A stretch of DNA of 64,000 nucleotides from Odontesthes bonariensis (GCF_027942865.1 NC_134515.1:33669449-33733448), one strand, 5' to 3'. Shown: positions 22,801 through 34,595, numbered from the stretch's first letter. The notes: a model not told the origin generated them from the letters alone. A program made the numbers and translations.

Positions 22801-25800
22801 ATATTTATTTTATCTCCAAGTAGGAGCTGGAATAACCTGGGAGAAAATATTTCTATAGGATTATGTATAAAAAAAAACCTGATGAATGGGATCAATGCAA
22901 AAAAGGTAGAATTTAATTTAATCATTGCATCTCTGCATCAAAACATAGTTGCTACATGTTAAGGCTGAAGTAGTTTAGGGCTCTGTAAGTTTCCAATTCC
23001 AAGCTTGTTGGCATACCATGTAAACCTTTATTCAGTACAAATGAGATATAGACAGCCATCAATAATTTCCGTGCTGTTCAATCAAAGATTGAAAGTGAGG
23101 CCGCTCAATAATGAAGTTGTGGCCACAACTTTATAACTTGGTAATGTCTGGTGATGTTGTGGTAACATGTGGCAACAACTGAATAATCTTGTATACATAC
23201 ATTAGTAATCTGTGACCACAACTGAGTAACATGTGACCATTGCTTAATTAAATGTTTTCCACAGATAACTAAAACATGGTTATGCAAGAATATATTATTC
23301 TCATGTATTAGTGACCCATAGTCATTTGCCCAATCAGTGCTGCTCAGTTGACATTGATTTGGAGTGAAATGTCATGCATTTTTGATAATGTAAGATTTGG
23401 TTCAGACTGTGTAGCAGTCACAGTGTGTGGATTAAGAGTTCTTCAATCTGTGACGATACCAACATTCCTATCGGGGATGTTTACGTATGTGGATAAAAAC
23501 CAGACCTTCATTTTCTTTCCACAAAGGAAAGAGAGACAGAAAACTGCCTAATTTACAACAACCTTCGGCCCTTTGAAAGCTTTTTGGGGGAGTCGAACTA
23601 GCAACAGACACTCGCCATTAATTGGAATAAGCTCTAATGAACAAAGAACTCACTCTTGGAAAAGTAGGAGACCTGCCTATATTATCTTGACCATAAATCG
23701 AAGTTGACACTCTAACCCCTTTCCACCAGAGAAAGAGACCAGATGGCTACACACGAACTGAGAATACTTCACTAAGACTCACTTTTAGTCGAATCTTAAA
23801 ACTATATTAAATGTGTTTGATAACCGTATACAATTTCTTTCAGGTTTCCAGTTAGATCACAAGACGCATATAGAGACAATTTGTACGATTCTGGCTTAAA
23901 TATTGACTAAGAAATAATCTTGTTGGGAAAAGACAAACTCGCCGATGGAACAACATTGCCCCCTAGTGGTCTGTAGTGTTGAACATTTAAATCCCCACAG
24001 ACCCAGTCAACCGGACAAGATATATGCAACAATTTAACTTTTAACGATGTCCTTTCAGTATCTATTTGGTATTTGTTTGGTATCCCCATTGTTAACACAG
24101 AAAATTAACATTGTGTGGTTCGCTATTCATATGTCACGACTTTACATATATTCATCTGAATTTTGAGACTCATAATCGTCGTTATCATGTTGTGTTATGT
24201 TGTGTCTTTATATCACAAGTCTATGTTATATCTTTAATCTGCATATCTTAACAAGTTGTGGTGTTTTCAGAATCACCAAAACAAATGTTCTATGAGACAG
24301 AGTAATGGAGAAATAAGAGTTTCTTTGTCTCATCCAGAAATCCCCATATAAATGCTGATCGCCTTACACAGACACCCAGGCAGACGTTCACCACAGTTAT
24401 GGCATTTCATTGGCTGAAAGAGTAGTGTAAGCTTACGTCATGCCCCGCCTCCGAGAGTCAAACCACGGACCCCGCGAATCCAAACGCAGAAGAAAGAAGA
24501 AAGAAGAGAGAGATTTTGAGCAGACAAAGAGCAGAGCAGAGAAGAAGGAGTTTCAACACAGAGTTTCAGAAGAGAGTTTTTCAGAGAGAACAGGACAGAG
24601 AAGAACAATGGAGAATTGATCAGATCAGTTGCTCAGAGAGATTTGAAGAGAGCGGAAAGATGAGAGGATGAGCCGTGCAGAAGACGACAAAAGGGAGGAA
24701 GGAGATGGCAGAAGGACCCAAGGAAGAAAGACTCGAAGAAAGAAACAGAATGAAGTCTGAAGATGCACGTTTTTCGTGTTTTTTGTTCGTCCATCGTCAT
24801 CTATGTCCTTTTTACGTCGCACGCTCTAACCTCCGCCGTTACACGCCACCATCACCTTTTCCTACCAAGAAGCCAACTCCAAGCAACCTTTTATTAATCT
24901 TCTGTGAACTTAAGTTCGCTTCATCAGAGAAAGCAGCAATGGACCAACTCTGACACTCTGAGGATCATCCCACAGTAAAGCCCTCGGCACCATCGTTCCC
25001 GTTTCCCGGTGAAAAGAAGCAACTGAGAAGTCCGCTAAAGTCAGCCACAACCAGGAAGGCCCAGAGAGCGGAAGAGAAATCCCCTCGGACCCCGCGTGGC
25101 CGCTGCCATGTTCCGAGCTGACTAAACAGAACTTCAGCACAGTAAGACCGACCCGTTTTCACCTTAAAGTGGGTTTGATGGATGTCTCGAGGCTTTCAAA
25201 GAATGATAAATTAATCCAAAATGTCAGTGTTTAGCGTCAAATAGTCAGCCAACCCAAACTATTTGAATACATCCAGTATCTCTCCATCCCCCATATTTTA
25301 TTTTCCATTCACTAAGTGTTTTATATAATCACCCATATTCAATGCATTTCCTGTTTGTCTAAAGGTTCATGTCTTTGGTCATACCATTTTAATAAATAGT
25401 TCATATATCTATATATATATGTTATAATCACAGATTGTGTCGTATGCTTTCTTTACGTAATGTCTGTCCAACCAAACGAGAACTTTCACGAAAGTAGCGA
25501 GATATGAGACTGATTATTAATTGATTATTAATTGATTATTAAATTGATTATTAATTTAACATACCAGGATCGTAAGATTTTAACAGTTTTCCTCCCTGAC
25601 TGTAACTTAAAACAAGTTAAAATAAAGGAAGGTGGTGCCCTAAATTCGAGGTTTAAGGTATTGAGACAGTGAGAACGTCTTATAAATCCTTATATTTGAT
25701 GCATATATAAATGCCCAATAACGCTACAACTGTCATACTCTACAAAGGAATGGTAATTTCTTTTTATATAACACCATCATCTGACCAACATGTACATTTG

Positions 25801-28800
25801 TGCAATTATTTGAAAGCAAGTGAAAACTCCAACCACTCCTCATTATGAAGACAGTAAAGCGTACAAATTGGTGTTTTTAGCTCAGGTAATTGTAGTTTTT
25901 GCTACCTCTCTTCTTACAGGAATAAAGTATCGTGAGTCTGAGTCAGTATACGCAATGCACAACACAAACTGGGAAGCTGTTTTCCCTGATGGAACACCAC
26001 TAAAGAAGGATAAGAAACCAGCCTATGTGTTTGTGTGGAAGACTTGGGGTGAGTGTAGCTGTTGTCTCTTAATAAATACTGCTAAATTACTATGATTTTT
26101 GTTGTTCACAAAGCTCTTTATTGTTCATCAATCATTTGACAAGCCCAATCATATACATCGTTGATGTCATAAGATGACTTAATTAACCTACTCAGGATAG
26201 TGTCTTCTGAATATTATCTCACTGTGCTCTGGATGCTTATTTTACAGATCGGTACTGGCAGGTTGCAGATGGGCCATCCTCTTCACTGACTATTGATACA
26301 GATGGCATTCCCCTGGGATCTTACACCATGGACATTGTTATTTATCACTACCGGAGCAAAGAGAGGTTCATTCCTCTGGGATATGCCTCCGCTCAGTTCT
26401 CCATCACTGGTTAGTTTGACTGTAGAGAAGCATTTAGAAGGGCTACGCCTTGTAGTTCACCCTTTTAGAAATGCAGAACTCTCCCTAGAGCAGGGGTTGG
26501 CAACCTTTAACACTCAAAGAGCCATTTGGACCTGGTTTCCACGGAAAAGAAAACACTGGGAGCCGCAAATACTTTTTGACATCTAAAATAAAGATATTGT
26601 TGTTGTTTTTTTTTACCTTTGTATAAACAACTATAGTGTGTTGCTTACAAAATCCATGAAGTGCTACAGAGAAAATGAAATTTTATTTATGAAATGAACA
26701 CATTTTGAACATTCTGAACTATAATAACTAAAAAAAACTAAAATAATAATTAATTAAAAAAACACGCCGAGTTTAAGGTCTCTTTCAAATTAATTAAAAA
26801 GCTGAAATTACAACTTGCAAATGAATCTGCCCAGGCATCATTAAATGTTTAATTTTCTTCAGGTATTTTTATTTTCTTACATTTCTCCATACTTGGCCTA
26901 CCTGGGGTTGAAAGTCTCCATAAATGCACAACGTTTTGGCGGGCATATACCGGCTTTCGGCGAGTGTGACATATTGATCGACGAAAAACAATAAAATATA
27001 CCATATATTTCAAGACCACAATAATCTTCCAATTTAGAACAACAATAAAAAAAACAACGAACTAACACAAATAAAATCCACTTCAATTGGATACTTTTTC
27101 ATTTATTTTCCCAAGCCACGCAGAGCCGCAGCATAAGAATGAAAGAGCCGCATTGCCGACCCCTGCCCTTCAGCTAATGACGTGTAAATTGTATTTCTTT
27201 ACTCAGACAAAACGGTGACACCCTTCCAGAGTGCTGAACTGATGATAACTGAAAGGGGCTAATATTTAATCCATCATCTCATTACTTGCTGTACTCCTCA
27301 GATCAAATCCCCTTTGCTGTCTCCCTGGACCAAGTGAACTACATGATGTCTGGGGACATGCACTTTGTTCAAAACAGGGCGATTGCCTTCACCATTACCC
27401 TGCATGACCCTAGCGAGTACCTCAGCAATGCAGATATCACCTTCAACTGGGACTTTGGGGATGAAAGTGGAGCTCTAATATCCAGAGAGTTGACTGTCAC
27501 TCACACCTACATCAACTCTGGCTCATACAACCCTCAGGTGGTAATTCAAGCAGTCATCCCTGATAAGACCTGCAACCCACCAGAGGATAACCCAACCATG
27601 GCCCCTGTTCCATCTGACGATCAGGCCACCACATGTAAGTTATCATTCTATCACATGATACTTTGTAATTTGGACCATAAAATGCTTTTCATGTGTGGTT
27701 ATGTTTTAAATTGAGGGACACAAAGGGAAAGATGCATAATTTCTGTGGCTGTGGTTATCCAGCACCCCAGTGAGGACATTTTTGAGGTCAAACTATAAAC
27801 CAGTTTATATAAATTAAATAACCCTACAAAATATCACATTACAAATTGTGAAATGGATGTATAAAAATCTTGCACAATGTAAGTTAGCATCACATACTTG
27901 AGTAAGTGATGATAACTTCAAAAAGCTGACAAACTAGGTCCCCTTTAAAGGGATAGTTCGCCTCTTATGACATCCTATATTAGCAATATCATTTATGAAC
28001 ATTTTCTTACCCCCTGCTGTGTCCTGTGAGCCGAGTTCCAGCCTCGTTTTGGCGTTGATGAAGGTAGTCCGGCTAGTTGGCTGGGGTCGCGAAAATAAAG
28101 CGTTTTGCTTCTCAAAACAATATGCGTTCAAAAGAGTAATACATTTGCATCACAAAATCGTTTTACAGAAAAAGTCAGACCTCACAATCGGTCTGCCTCC
28201 CTTCATATCAATGCGTTTAGCCACCTAGCGATAGCCGCACCTGTTACGGTGTTTACTGCTCGGAAGCAGGGGACTGCTCGGTCTGCACTTCGGTCTGCAC
28301 AGTTTACACAGCCCGTAGTGATACGAAGGGATAGAGAAATAGCGAAAAGCTTGAGTTAGCTACTTTTAGCACATGGAACACAGAAAATTCAATTTAGAAC
28401 TCATTTTACTCATCGAAGTAAGATCAAACACACTGTACTTATTGCTTAGTCTCTTCTGAATTCTTTCCCAGCTTGATTAAGTGGATGTGTGCAACAAGAG
28501 CATTTGAAAAGGGTCAACTGTGTCTCCGACCCATTTGTGTTAGCACACAGGTATCCGTGTGAATCTCTCTTAGCCCCCCTGCTGTTCTCTGACAAATTTC
28601 CTTTCCTTTCCGATACCGCCAACCTCAACAACTCAATGCTGTCTAACCAGCGAGCTAAAATCATACCAGCAATCTGGCAAACTTTGCTAAAATGGATGAA
28701 ACAGTTCTGTGGAGTATCTTGACTAAAGAAAGAACCTATTAAGCTAGCAGATAATATTCGTTCAATCATTGTACTTGATTTGTTCACTTCTCGTAATTAT

Positions 28801-31800
28801 TTTGTTCATACATTTTTGTAAATTTTTGCTTGTGAAATCAAAAGCAAATAGTACAGCAAATGAGCTTTTTAGTCAGACACCAAAGACTGAATTATTGCCT
28901 GTATGCTATTTTTTAATGCAGTTTCATGGTTTATGCCGAAAATCCACAATAGTTGTGAACAACTCTCTCTTTCCACATAACTTTCCAACCTCTTGCTGCA
29001 CATGAACCAACTAATCCAGTAAGTCAGGTGGCAACACTGTAAATATACTCTTTAACATAGGCATTGGTCAGATAATATGTAATAAAAAAGAAAATTTGAA
29101 AAAAACAAGTCTGAGCTTGGAAACAAAAAGACCATCCCTGAACAGCTGTCCTTAGGCGATAGTTTACAGTAGATTTTCAGCATGATCAATGAAACATGGA
29201 AACACATGGCAAAAACAGCATACTGAAAATCTTAGAAACCCTTCAAAATCTACGAGTCACGTTGTCAGGGGAACTTATCAGCCTATCAAGAACAGCCAAC
29301 TCTCTTGAATGGCATTGGGGTAAAGGTTTCTCTGCTGTACTGGCACTGTGTATTTATGCTTTGTTCCTCCTAACTGACTAGGCCTTAGTCAGGCACTCAG
29401 GCACTATATGAATGTGCTGGTAGGTGCAATGTGTTAGCTGTCTCTGGCAGTTGATCGTCATTATACAGGGTTAACAAGCAAATAACAAGCAAAAATGTTG
29501 TTTTTTTGCCAGATATAAAAGTAGAGTCTATGTTCTTATCTATGTTTTATGAAGTATGCACATGACTGTATTTCTTAAAATATCAAATTATTCTTTAAAG
29601 ATGTATTGAACATATGCTGTCTTAGCTCAAAAGCATATAATTCAGCAGTCTTCTCTTTGTGAAGTTATAGCGCCTGCACTGGTGTCTGCTACACCCATAC
29701 TCATTTCAAATAAGCCAACTGGAATGAATGTCAACATGATTCCCTCAGACACTGAGGAGGACAACACTGAGGGTGAGGCCTCCACTGCCTCTATCACTCA
29801 ACCTGCCCAGGAAACACCCACGATTGCAAAGACTCCGTCCCGAATCAATCAGTTTCCAGCTGCTGGTGAGAAAGAAAACAAGCTGGCAGCAGGAGCAGGT
29901 AAGCTATTTGTTTATATATATATAAAAAAAAATTAAAAAAAAGATTAGCTTTCTCCAAAGCTAATAATTCAGAAAAGCACAATGTGTTCTGTTAAAGTGC
30001 AAATCACTGAACACAAAAGCTTCTCTATTAGATAAGCATAAACGTATTGTCTAAAAATGCAGTGTAGTTAGACATTAAAAAAGACCTGGAATATGTAACT
30101 TAATACTGAATGACCAGTGCAATCAAGTATAAGGTCCAAGGTTGTGCTTGGCCTGGGTGGAAAACTGCTGACCTGAACTGGGGATATTGGTGGGAGGAGC
30201 ATTTTGGGAATCTCCTCAATCTGACTAGTATATCCTACATTGAATAGGCAGAGTCAGAGGACTTGGAGGAATGCTCACCCATCACCTTGGAAGAGGCTGC
30301 CAAGTTAGTTAAAAAGCTTCCCTCCAATCTGCATGTGTTTTGTGGACTTGGTGAATGCTTAAGATCATGTCCCCTGAGGGATTCTTTGGGGGGTGCTGCG
30401 GGAGTACGGGGTACAACTCTTGGAGGATTTTAAGTCCTTTTATAACTAATGCAAGGACTGTGTCTGCACACTTCTTGCATTAGTTCTCTTGTCTTTCTCT
30501 TGCCAAGTGTGGACTGGAGTGGTTTGCAGCCAAGATCAGAGTCAGATCCTCTAAATCTGAGGCCCTAGTTCTCAACCAGAAAAAGGTGGAGTGCTCCTTC
30601 TGTGTCTGAGATGAGTCCCTGCTTCCAGTGGAGGAGTTAAAGTATCTCAGGATCCTGTTAACAGATGATGGCAAGTTGAAGTGAGAGATGGACAGATGGA
30701 TTCAGTGTTTGTCAGCGGTATAATCACTATGCAGTTCCATTGTTGTGAAGAGGGAATTAGGCCAAAAGGCAAAGCCTTCGAATTTCTGGTCCAACTTTGT
30801 TCCAACCCTCACCTATGGTTACAAGATTTGGGTAGTGACCGAAAGAATGAGACTGCATATACAAGCTGCTGAAATGAGTTTCCTCCGTAGGGTGGTTGGG
30901 CTCAGCCTTAGTGATAGTGAGGAGCTCAAGGGGCCCTGGGGTACTCACAGAACACACTATAGGGATTATATTTCCTGTCCTGGGAATACCTTGGGATCTC
31001 CTATGAGGAGCTGGAGAGTGTGTCATAGGTGAAAGGGATGTCTGGGTTTCCCTCCTGGACCTGTTGCCACTGCAACCCAACCTTGGATAAGCAGAAGATC
31101 ATTTATGGATGGATGGATCGATGATTGCATGGATGGATTGCATCTGTTCCCCAAAGGACATAGTAAAGCTTTTCTACTGCCCATTCATCTATTTAAAGTT
31201 GTATCTATTTAGTTTGATCTTTTTAACTTGAGGCACTTTATCAGAGTGGCACTCCAAATTTCGCTGTATGGTTCTTAACAGTACTATGAACATTTTTGTA
31301 TTCTAATCTATTCAGCTGTATTTAGTCTTATATTTCCTTTCTATAATAGAAATCTGTTTTTTCTGTCTATTCACATTATCCTTTAAAGCTGCGGTCGGCA
31401 ACTTTTTTTTAGTCATATTAGCTTGAACTGTCATGGGATTCTGGAAGTAGAATATTAAATAGGCTGTTTAGAAAAAATAACGAAATCTGTAGCTCCCTCT
31501 GAAGCCTGTAATCATGGTTGCAAAAACCGAGCTGTTTTTAACCAATCAAGTTAGGGTGGAGGAATCCTACCTGTCAATCACAGCTTGTGCACACGCTGCT
31601 GAGCGTGAGTCTGCCCCAGCTTGTGTGCGCTCACACTGGTGTGAACTCACGTGCACAACCTCGTCCACAATGGGGGAGGGGTTTGGGGGGCGATTCGGAG
31701 CTTGTTAGAGGTTGGGGGAGGGACCTGAAAGTTGTATCGGTTCGAATTTTCCGACTTTAGACTCGCAATTTTGAAAACCTGCCGACTGCAGCTTTAAGGT

Positions 31801-34348
31801 TTTGCAAACAAGTCTTTGTTTAGTCCAAACAAATGGTGACATGGGTATATCAGGTCCAAATTATGTTTGATGCACCTAAATGTATTTTACAGTATATGTG
31901 TGAATATGAGTGTGCAAATGCAGTTTAATATGTTGACATCAGTGGGAATAATTGAAAGTGTAATATTGGCCTGTTTGCTCTTTTCAGATGCAAAGAGAAC
32001 AATGACATTAAAAGGCAGAACTACAGCCATTGTCGTTGCTAAGAGAGATGCCAATGATAAGCCGTCTGATGATGACTGTGTGATATATAGATATGGCTCC
32101 TTCTGCACTGGCATTGAAATTTTGGGTGGGTTACTTTTCATCAGAGCTGTTTTCATCTGAACAAATAAGGTAAAACATTTGAAATGACCATCAGCAATGC
32201 TCCTTCCCTCCACATTTTTGTTTTCAGAGGCCATTGAAAAAGTAAGCATTGTGCAAATAGACAACACTGTGAAGGCGACGTCTGGAAAGGACACCAATGT
32301 TTTAGATATCACTGTTACCTGCCAGGGAAGGTGAGTATTTGTGCATTACATTTCAAGTCAGCTGCAGAACTGATAAGGTTGCACAGGTTCATGTAAACAA
32401 AGCTTGTCCTTACTCTTGGGGTTTCTTCTTCATGCAGTTTTCCAAGGGAGGTATGTAGTGTGATTCTGGATGAAGACTGTTTGAAGCCAATTCACATAAC
32501 ATGCAACATGGTGGAACCCTCAAAGGACTGCCAGCTGGTGCTACGTCACTTTTTCAATGACTCTGGAGTCTACTGCATCAATGTTTCCATGTCAAATGAT
32601 GTCAGTTTAGCTGTCACCAGTGCCAAAGTCAAAGTTGACATAGGTAATGCACCATTACCACAATATACCAGTTCATAAATGTCTGCTTTGCTCTGACAGT
32701 GAGATCTTTGTTTCAGGCTCAGGTCTGCCCTCCTCTGTCCCCATTGTCATGTTGCTGGGTACCCTTGTTCTTCTTCTCGCAGTGGGGCTATCGGCTTACT
32801 CTTACATGTAAGAACTGTAAATGTAATTATCTTGAAGATATCTAACTTTACCTGCTGGCAGGTACTTATGAAGTACCAAATACAATTTTTTTGATCATTA
32901 GAATGACATATTCAATAGTTTTTTCATTTTAAATAGATTTAATATAATCCTGCACCTCATTTTGTATGCACGCAAACTGGTTCCATCATTTTCTTCTACC
33001 ACTCTTACATTAACTCATTCAACAAATGCAAATTTATCCAAAACATTTTACAAAAATTAGGGAAAATGTTGAGTTCCGTAGCTCCCCTGTGAACACTTCA
33101 ACATGTGAAGTAGGGTAGCCAGGGGTAAAAAGTGTGACTCTCCAGGCGATGGCTAACTGCTCGAGGTCCCAATAGATAGGTGCCAGACTGTTCACCCTCG
33201 AGTCTGCTCAAACTCTCATGGCTCTTTCGCTTGATGTCACTATGAAATCAAATCTGATGGTTAAATATTTATACATTATCTTTCTCGATCTGGACATCAC
33301 CTATGCACTACTATCTGGCACAATAATGAAAAAAAAAAAAGGCAATCTGAAGGTATTTTATAGGTATCGGACAGTTTGTCAATTCTTTGAAAACAATTAA
33401 AAAATATCCAGCACTTAAATACATATTATGCTAATTCCAATACATTTTTTTGGGAGGGAAGCATGCTCTTTAACTTTTGTTACAGGAGAGCAAAAAAGAG
33501 CAATTTAAAGAGCAATAATATCTTACTAACCTTGAATACCCTTTGTTCACATTTGCTGGCTCTGACAAGTTAGTAACACCTTGTAAATAGCAGGGATAGG
33601 GGTCACACTATACAGTATTTAATTGGCCCCCACTTCAGAGGTAGAATTTTTCTCAACTTTCCATGAGTGATGGTAGCATAGCAAACCAATGGATCCATAA
33701 TTCAAAATCAGCAATGCAAGAAATGATCCCATTCAAAGTGAATGACAAGCAAGACCATTGATGTCTGAAATGCATTTGAGTGACCTCTTCCTAATGGTTC
33801 AATATGTATTTCAACTTATTGTAAAAGCTCCAAAATCCAGCCAAATCCAGCCTTAGAAGACAAATGTGAATGTAAAAGTGAATTTTACCTTTTTTATATA
33901 TATCTATATCTATATCTATATCTATATAGATATAGATATACCTTGGGAACCAGATAAATGTATCTGGTTCTCAAGCTTTCAACAGCTGCTGCAGCCGGAG
34001 GCATACCACCAAGCTATTCAGTGAGATGAAACATGTCAAATAGTTTTAGTCAAGGTGACCAGTTGATTCCGTTGATAATTTATCCATTTCACATTATCAC
34101 TCACAATCACTCCTTTCATACTTTTTCATGAAAGAAATGTTGGAAACTTCAAATGACTGGTCCGTATTTGTGGTTCCCTCATCAGGCGCTTTAAATCCTA
34201 CAGTCCCTTGAAGGAAGACATTCCTGCATGTGAAGGCCTGCAGCATGGCAGGGCTCACAGCTGCTCTGGAACCTTGATGTTTTGGAACTCCCTGAGCAGA
34301 CGAGGAGCTGTAGACAACTGCCCTCTGCTTCAGGACAGGAACCTGTGA
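16775..34348 (+). CDS. pmel: Premelanosome protein (PMEL/Silver), 12 coding exons, 617 aa
   Basis: Type I membrane glycoprotein that forms the amyloid fibrils of the melanosome. My join: 16775-16832, 18727-18822, 19057-19203, 25920-26048, 26248-26409, 27302-27634, 29671-29898, 31988-32125, 32228-32330, 32438-32643, 32717-32807 and 34186-34348. This totals 1854 nt, with every junction GT/AG and phase-consistent. In order: signal peptide (1-19), N-terminal region with WNTRMYP and GGRVSF, VFVWKTWG, PKD domain (about 225-292), a short Ser/Thr-rich segment in place of the long mammalian repeat domain, a KR convertase site (403-404), kringle-like domain, one transmembrane helix (about 541-561) and a tail with an acidic dileucine signal DNCPLL (607-612). 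Mammalian PMEL is about 660 aa. Fish have two paralogues (pmela, pmelb); I cannot say which this is. Confidence 0.95.
16833..18726 (+). other. pmel: pmel intron 1
   Basis: AT-rich intron of 1.9 kb. Apart from the MITE at 17338-17703 I see no repeat end or conserved element. Confidence 0.6.
17338..17703. mobile_element. TTAA-target MITE in pmel intron 1
   Basis: Perfect 16-bp terminal inverted repeats (AGGTGGGGTATGAGAT and its complement) flanked by TTAA on both sides (17334-17337 and 17704-17707). Length 366 bp, no coding capacity. TTAA duplication points to the piggyBac or Kolobok superfamilies. A perfect 13-bp hairpin sits in the middle (17517-17529 with 17539-17551). Confidence 0.85.
18727..18822 (+). 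CDS. pmel: pmel exon 2, N-terminal region
   Basis: Encodes the highly conserved PSWNTRMYPIWKDD segment of PMEL. Acceptor TTTTAG, donor GTGTGT, phase 1 at both ends. Confidence 0.95.
18905..19000 (+). mobile_element. L2 LINE 3'-terminal scrap in pmel intron 2
   Basis: CAGCACTTTGGTCAACCATT followed by GTTGTTTTTAAA and TTTATAAATAA, then TTGGATTGGATTGGA, the standard L2 3' end. Only about 95 bp survive. Confidence 0.6.
19057..19203 (+). CDS. pmel: pmel exon 3, N-terminal region
   Basis: Continues GGRVSFNVGNDSPTLTGAKV and ends within the DCTVNG stretch, with a potential N-glycosylation site. The acceptor lacks a good pyrimidine tract, but protein homology fixes it. The next intron is 6.7 kb and full of repeats. 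Confidence 0.9.
19484..22731 (+). repeat. Array A of a modular repeat family, in pmel intron 3
   Basis: Two units, each starting AACTAGAAAGCTGCAAGCAG (19484 and 20583). Each contains a header (TGTGCGTACG and ACGATACCCT words, with a GGGGGCGC box), one to several tandem modules of about 300-340 bp, and a closing stretch ending TTTTGCAAAGAATAAG. The module signature is CACGCCCTTTGAGGTTTGAA, then CTGTAGGAGGAG, then CCAGCAGGTGGCGCTA. The array ends in the 52-bp trailer repeats at 22360-22731. No ORF looks real. The same family forms array B at 55.5-61.8 kb. Confidence 0.8.
22360..22731 (+). repeat. Seven tandem trailer repeats of about 52 bp
   Basis: Each unit contains CCTTACAGATACAATAGGGT, then CCTTGCAGTTTCACTGCTCG, then GTCCCTAATAA. 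Copies are nearly identical (one has GCAATTTC). Spacing varies by a few bases through AATAA additions. Three further copies end array B. Each unit holds a short hairpin (GCAG-TTTCA-CTGC). Confidence 0.9.
22732..25919 (+). other. pmel: Remainder of pmel intron 3, unassigned
   Basis: No exon fits the PMEL protein here. The sequence is AT-rich except for a purine-rich and then GC-richer block at about 24430-25150 with many AGAAGA words. TTGATTATTAA is repeated four times around 25508-25556. It may contain an old LTR or other element, but I found no paired ends. Confidence 0.4.
25920..26048 (+). CDS. pmel: pmel exon 4, N-terminal region
   Basis: Encodes IKYRESESVYAMHNT through FPDGTP to VFVWKTWG, the last matching the invariant VWKTWG of PMEL/GPNMB. 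129 nt, phase 1 to 1. Confidence 0.95.
26248..26409 (+). CDS. pmel: pmel exon 5, N-terminal region
   Basis: Encodes RYWQVADGPSSSLTID and YTMDIVIYHYR, ending QFSIT just before the PKD-bearing exon. 162 nt, phase 1 to 1. Confidence 0.95.
26491..27165. mobile_element. hAT-type MITE in pmel intron 5
   Basis: Starts CAGGGGTTGGCAACCTTTAA and ends GCATTGCCGACCCCTG, giving short imperfect inverted repeats of the CAGGGGTYGGCAA type. The flanks CCCTAGAG and CCCTTCAG agree at six of eight positions, consistent with an aged 8-bp hAT duplication. Non-coding. Confidence 0.7.
27302..27634 (+). CDS. pmel: pmel exon 6, PKD domain
   Basis: Encodes the polycystic-kidney-disease repeat, the amyloid core region: QIPFAVSLDQV, LHDPSEYLSNADI, the PKD hallmark WDFGDESG, and TVTHTY. 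333 nt, phase 1 to 1. Confidence 0.95.
27635..29670 (+). other. pmel: pmel intron 6
   Basis: 2.0 kb. At 27943 it contains CCTTTAAAGGGATAGTTCGC, the usual left end of a common fish TTAA-target MITE, but I found no matching right end, so at most a truncated copy is present to about 28340. The rest is unassigned. Confidence 0.5.
29671..29898 (+). CDS. pmel: pmel exon 7, reduced repeat (RPT) region
   Basis: 76 codons of Thr/Ser/Glu/Pro-rich, low-complexity sequence (TPTIAKTPS, EEDNTEGEAS) where mammals have the imperfect RPT repeats. I see no clear internal repeat, so this is a much shortened RPT domain. Acceptor TTATAG, donor GTAAGC. Confidence 0.85.
30130..31145 (+). mobile_element. LINE relic B (same family as relic A), pmel intron 7
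   Basis: Heavily mutated. Recognisable pieces include VTERMRLHIQAAEMSFLRRV (frame at 30745) and SLSDSEELKGPWGTHRTHYR, in the order seen in the better copy at 47.2-48.0 kb. It ends with AACCTTGGATAAGCAGAAGA and degenerate ATGG repeats. Confidence 0.7.
31387..31793. mobile_element. TTAA-target MITE in pmel intron 7
   Basis: Ends AGCTGCGGTCGGCA and TGCCGACTGCAGCT, inverted with one mismatch over 14 bp. TTAA sits on both sides (31383-31386 and 31794-31797). 407 bp, non-coding. Same target preference as the element in intron 1 but a different terminal sequence. Confidence 0.8.
31988..32125 (+). CDS. pmel: pmel exon 8, convertase site
   Basis: Carries VVAKRD, the dibasic site where a proprotein convertase would separate the two chains (M-alpha and M-beta in mammals), followed by CVIYRYGSF, conserved in PMEL. 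Confidence 0.95.
32228..32330 (+). CDS. pmel: pmel exon 9
   Basis: Encodes AIEKVSIVQIDN and VLDITVTCQG, the start of the kringle-like domain. Enters in phase 1 and leaves in phase 2. Confidence 0.95.
32438..32643 (+). CDS. pmel: pmel exon 10, kringle-like domain
   Basis: Cys-rich segment with SFPREVCSVILDEDC, CQLVLRHFF and GVYCINVSMSND, matching the kringle-like domain that controls oligomerisation in mammals. Confidence 0.95.
32717..32807 (+). CDS. pmel: pmel exon 11, transmembrane segment
   Basis: Encodes a hydrophobic run of about 21 residues (VPIVMLLGTLVLLLAVGLSA), the single transmembrane helix. Donor GTAAGA. Confidence 0.9.
32808..34185 (+). other. pmel: pmel intron 11
   Basis: 1.4 kb, AT-rich. 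Contains a palindromic TATATC/GATATA microsatellite near 33894-33942. No mobile-element end was recognised. Confidence 0.5.
33894..33942. repeat. (TATATC)n that reverses into (GATATA)n
   Basis: About four TATATC units run into two to three GATATA units, so the tract is its own reverse complement and could extrude as a hairpin. Confidence 0.8.
34186..34348 (+). CDS. pmel: pmel exon 12, cytoplasmic tail and stop
   Basis: Follows TCATCAG. Encodes RFKSYSPLKEDIP and ends DNCPLLQDRNL-stop. DNCPLL corresponds to the ENSPLL sorting signal of mammalian PMEL. The AATAAA signal lies at 34596-34601. Confidence 0.9.
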
Positions 34349-34595
34349 ATCACCAGCCTCACACAACCTAACAAAAACCAACAGCATCTGATTTGAAAAT
34401 TACAAGCACTGTGGCTTTTTATACTTTTTTACCTTTTTTTTTTTAAAGAAAAACTTCCCAAATGTGTAACATTATGACTGAATCAGGTAATATCCTGTAA
34501 TTATGTCTTAGAAATGCTGATTTTATGTGCCTGCTTGAAGCATGTTTAAATGTGAATTGTTTTATTTGGACAAAGCTGAATCTGATGGTTTTTCA

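Noticed and set aside
23540..25740. Solo LTR or endogenous retroviral piece in pmel intron 3
   Set aside because: Some words (TTTTTGGGGGAGTCGAAC) look like a primer site, but I found no paired LTR ends, no target duplication and no coding domain.
27286..27714. Stand-alone ORF starting before the PKD segment
   Set aside because: It is pmel exon 6 read through its splice donor; there is no ATG at its start.
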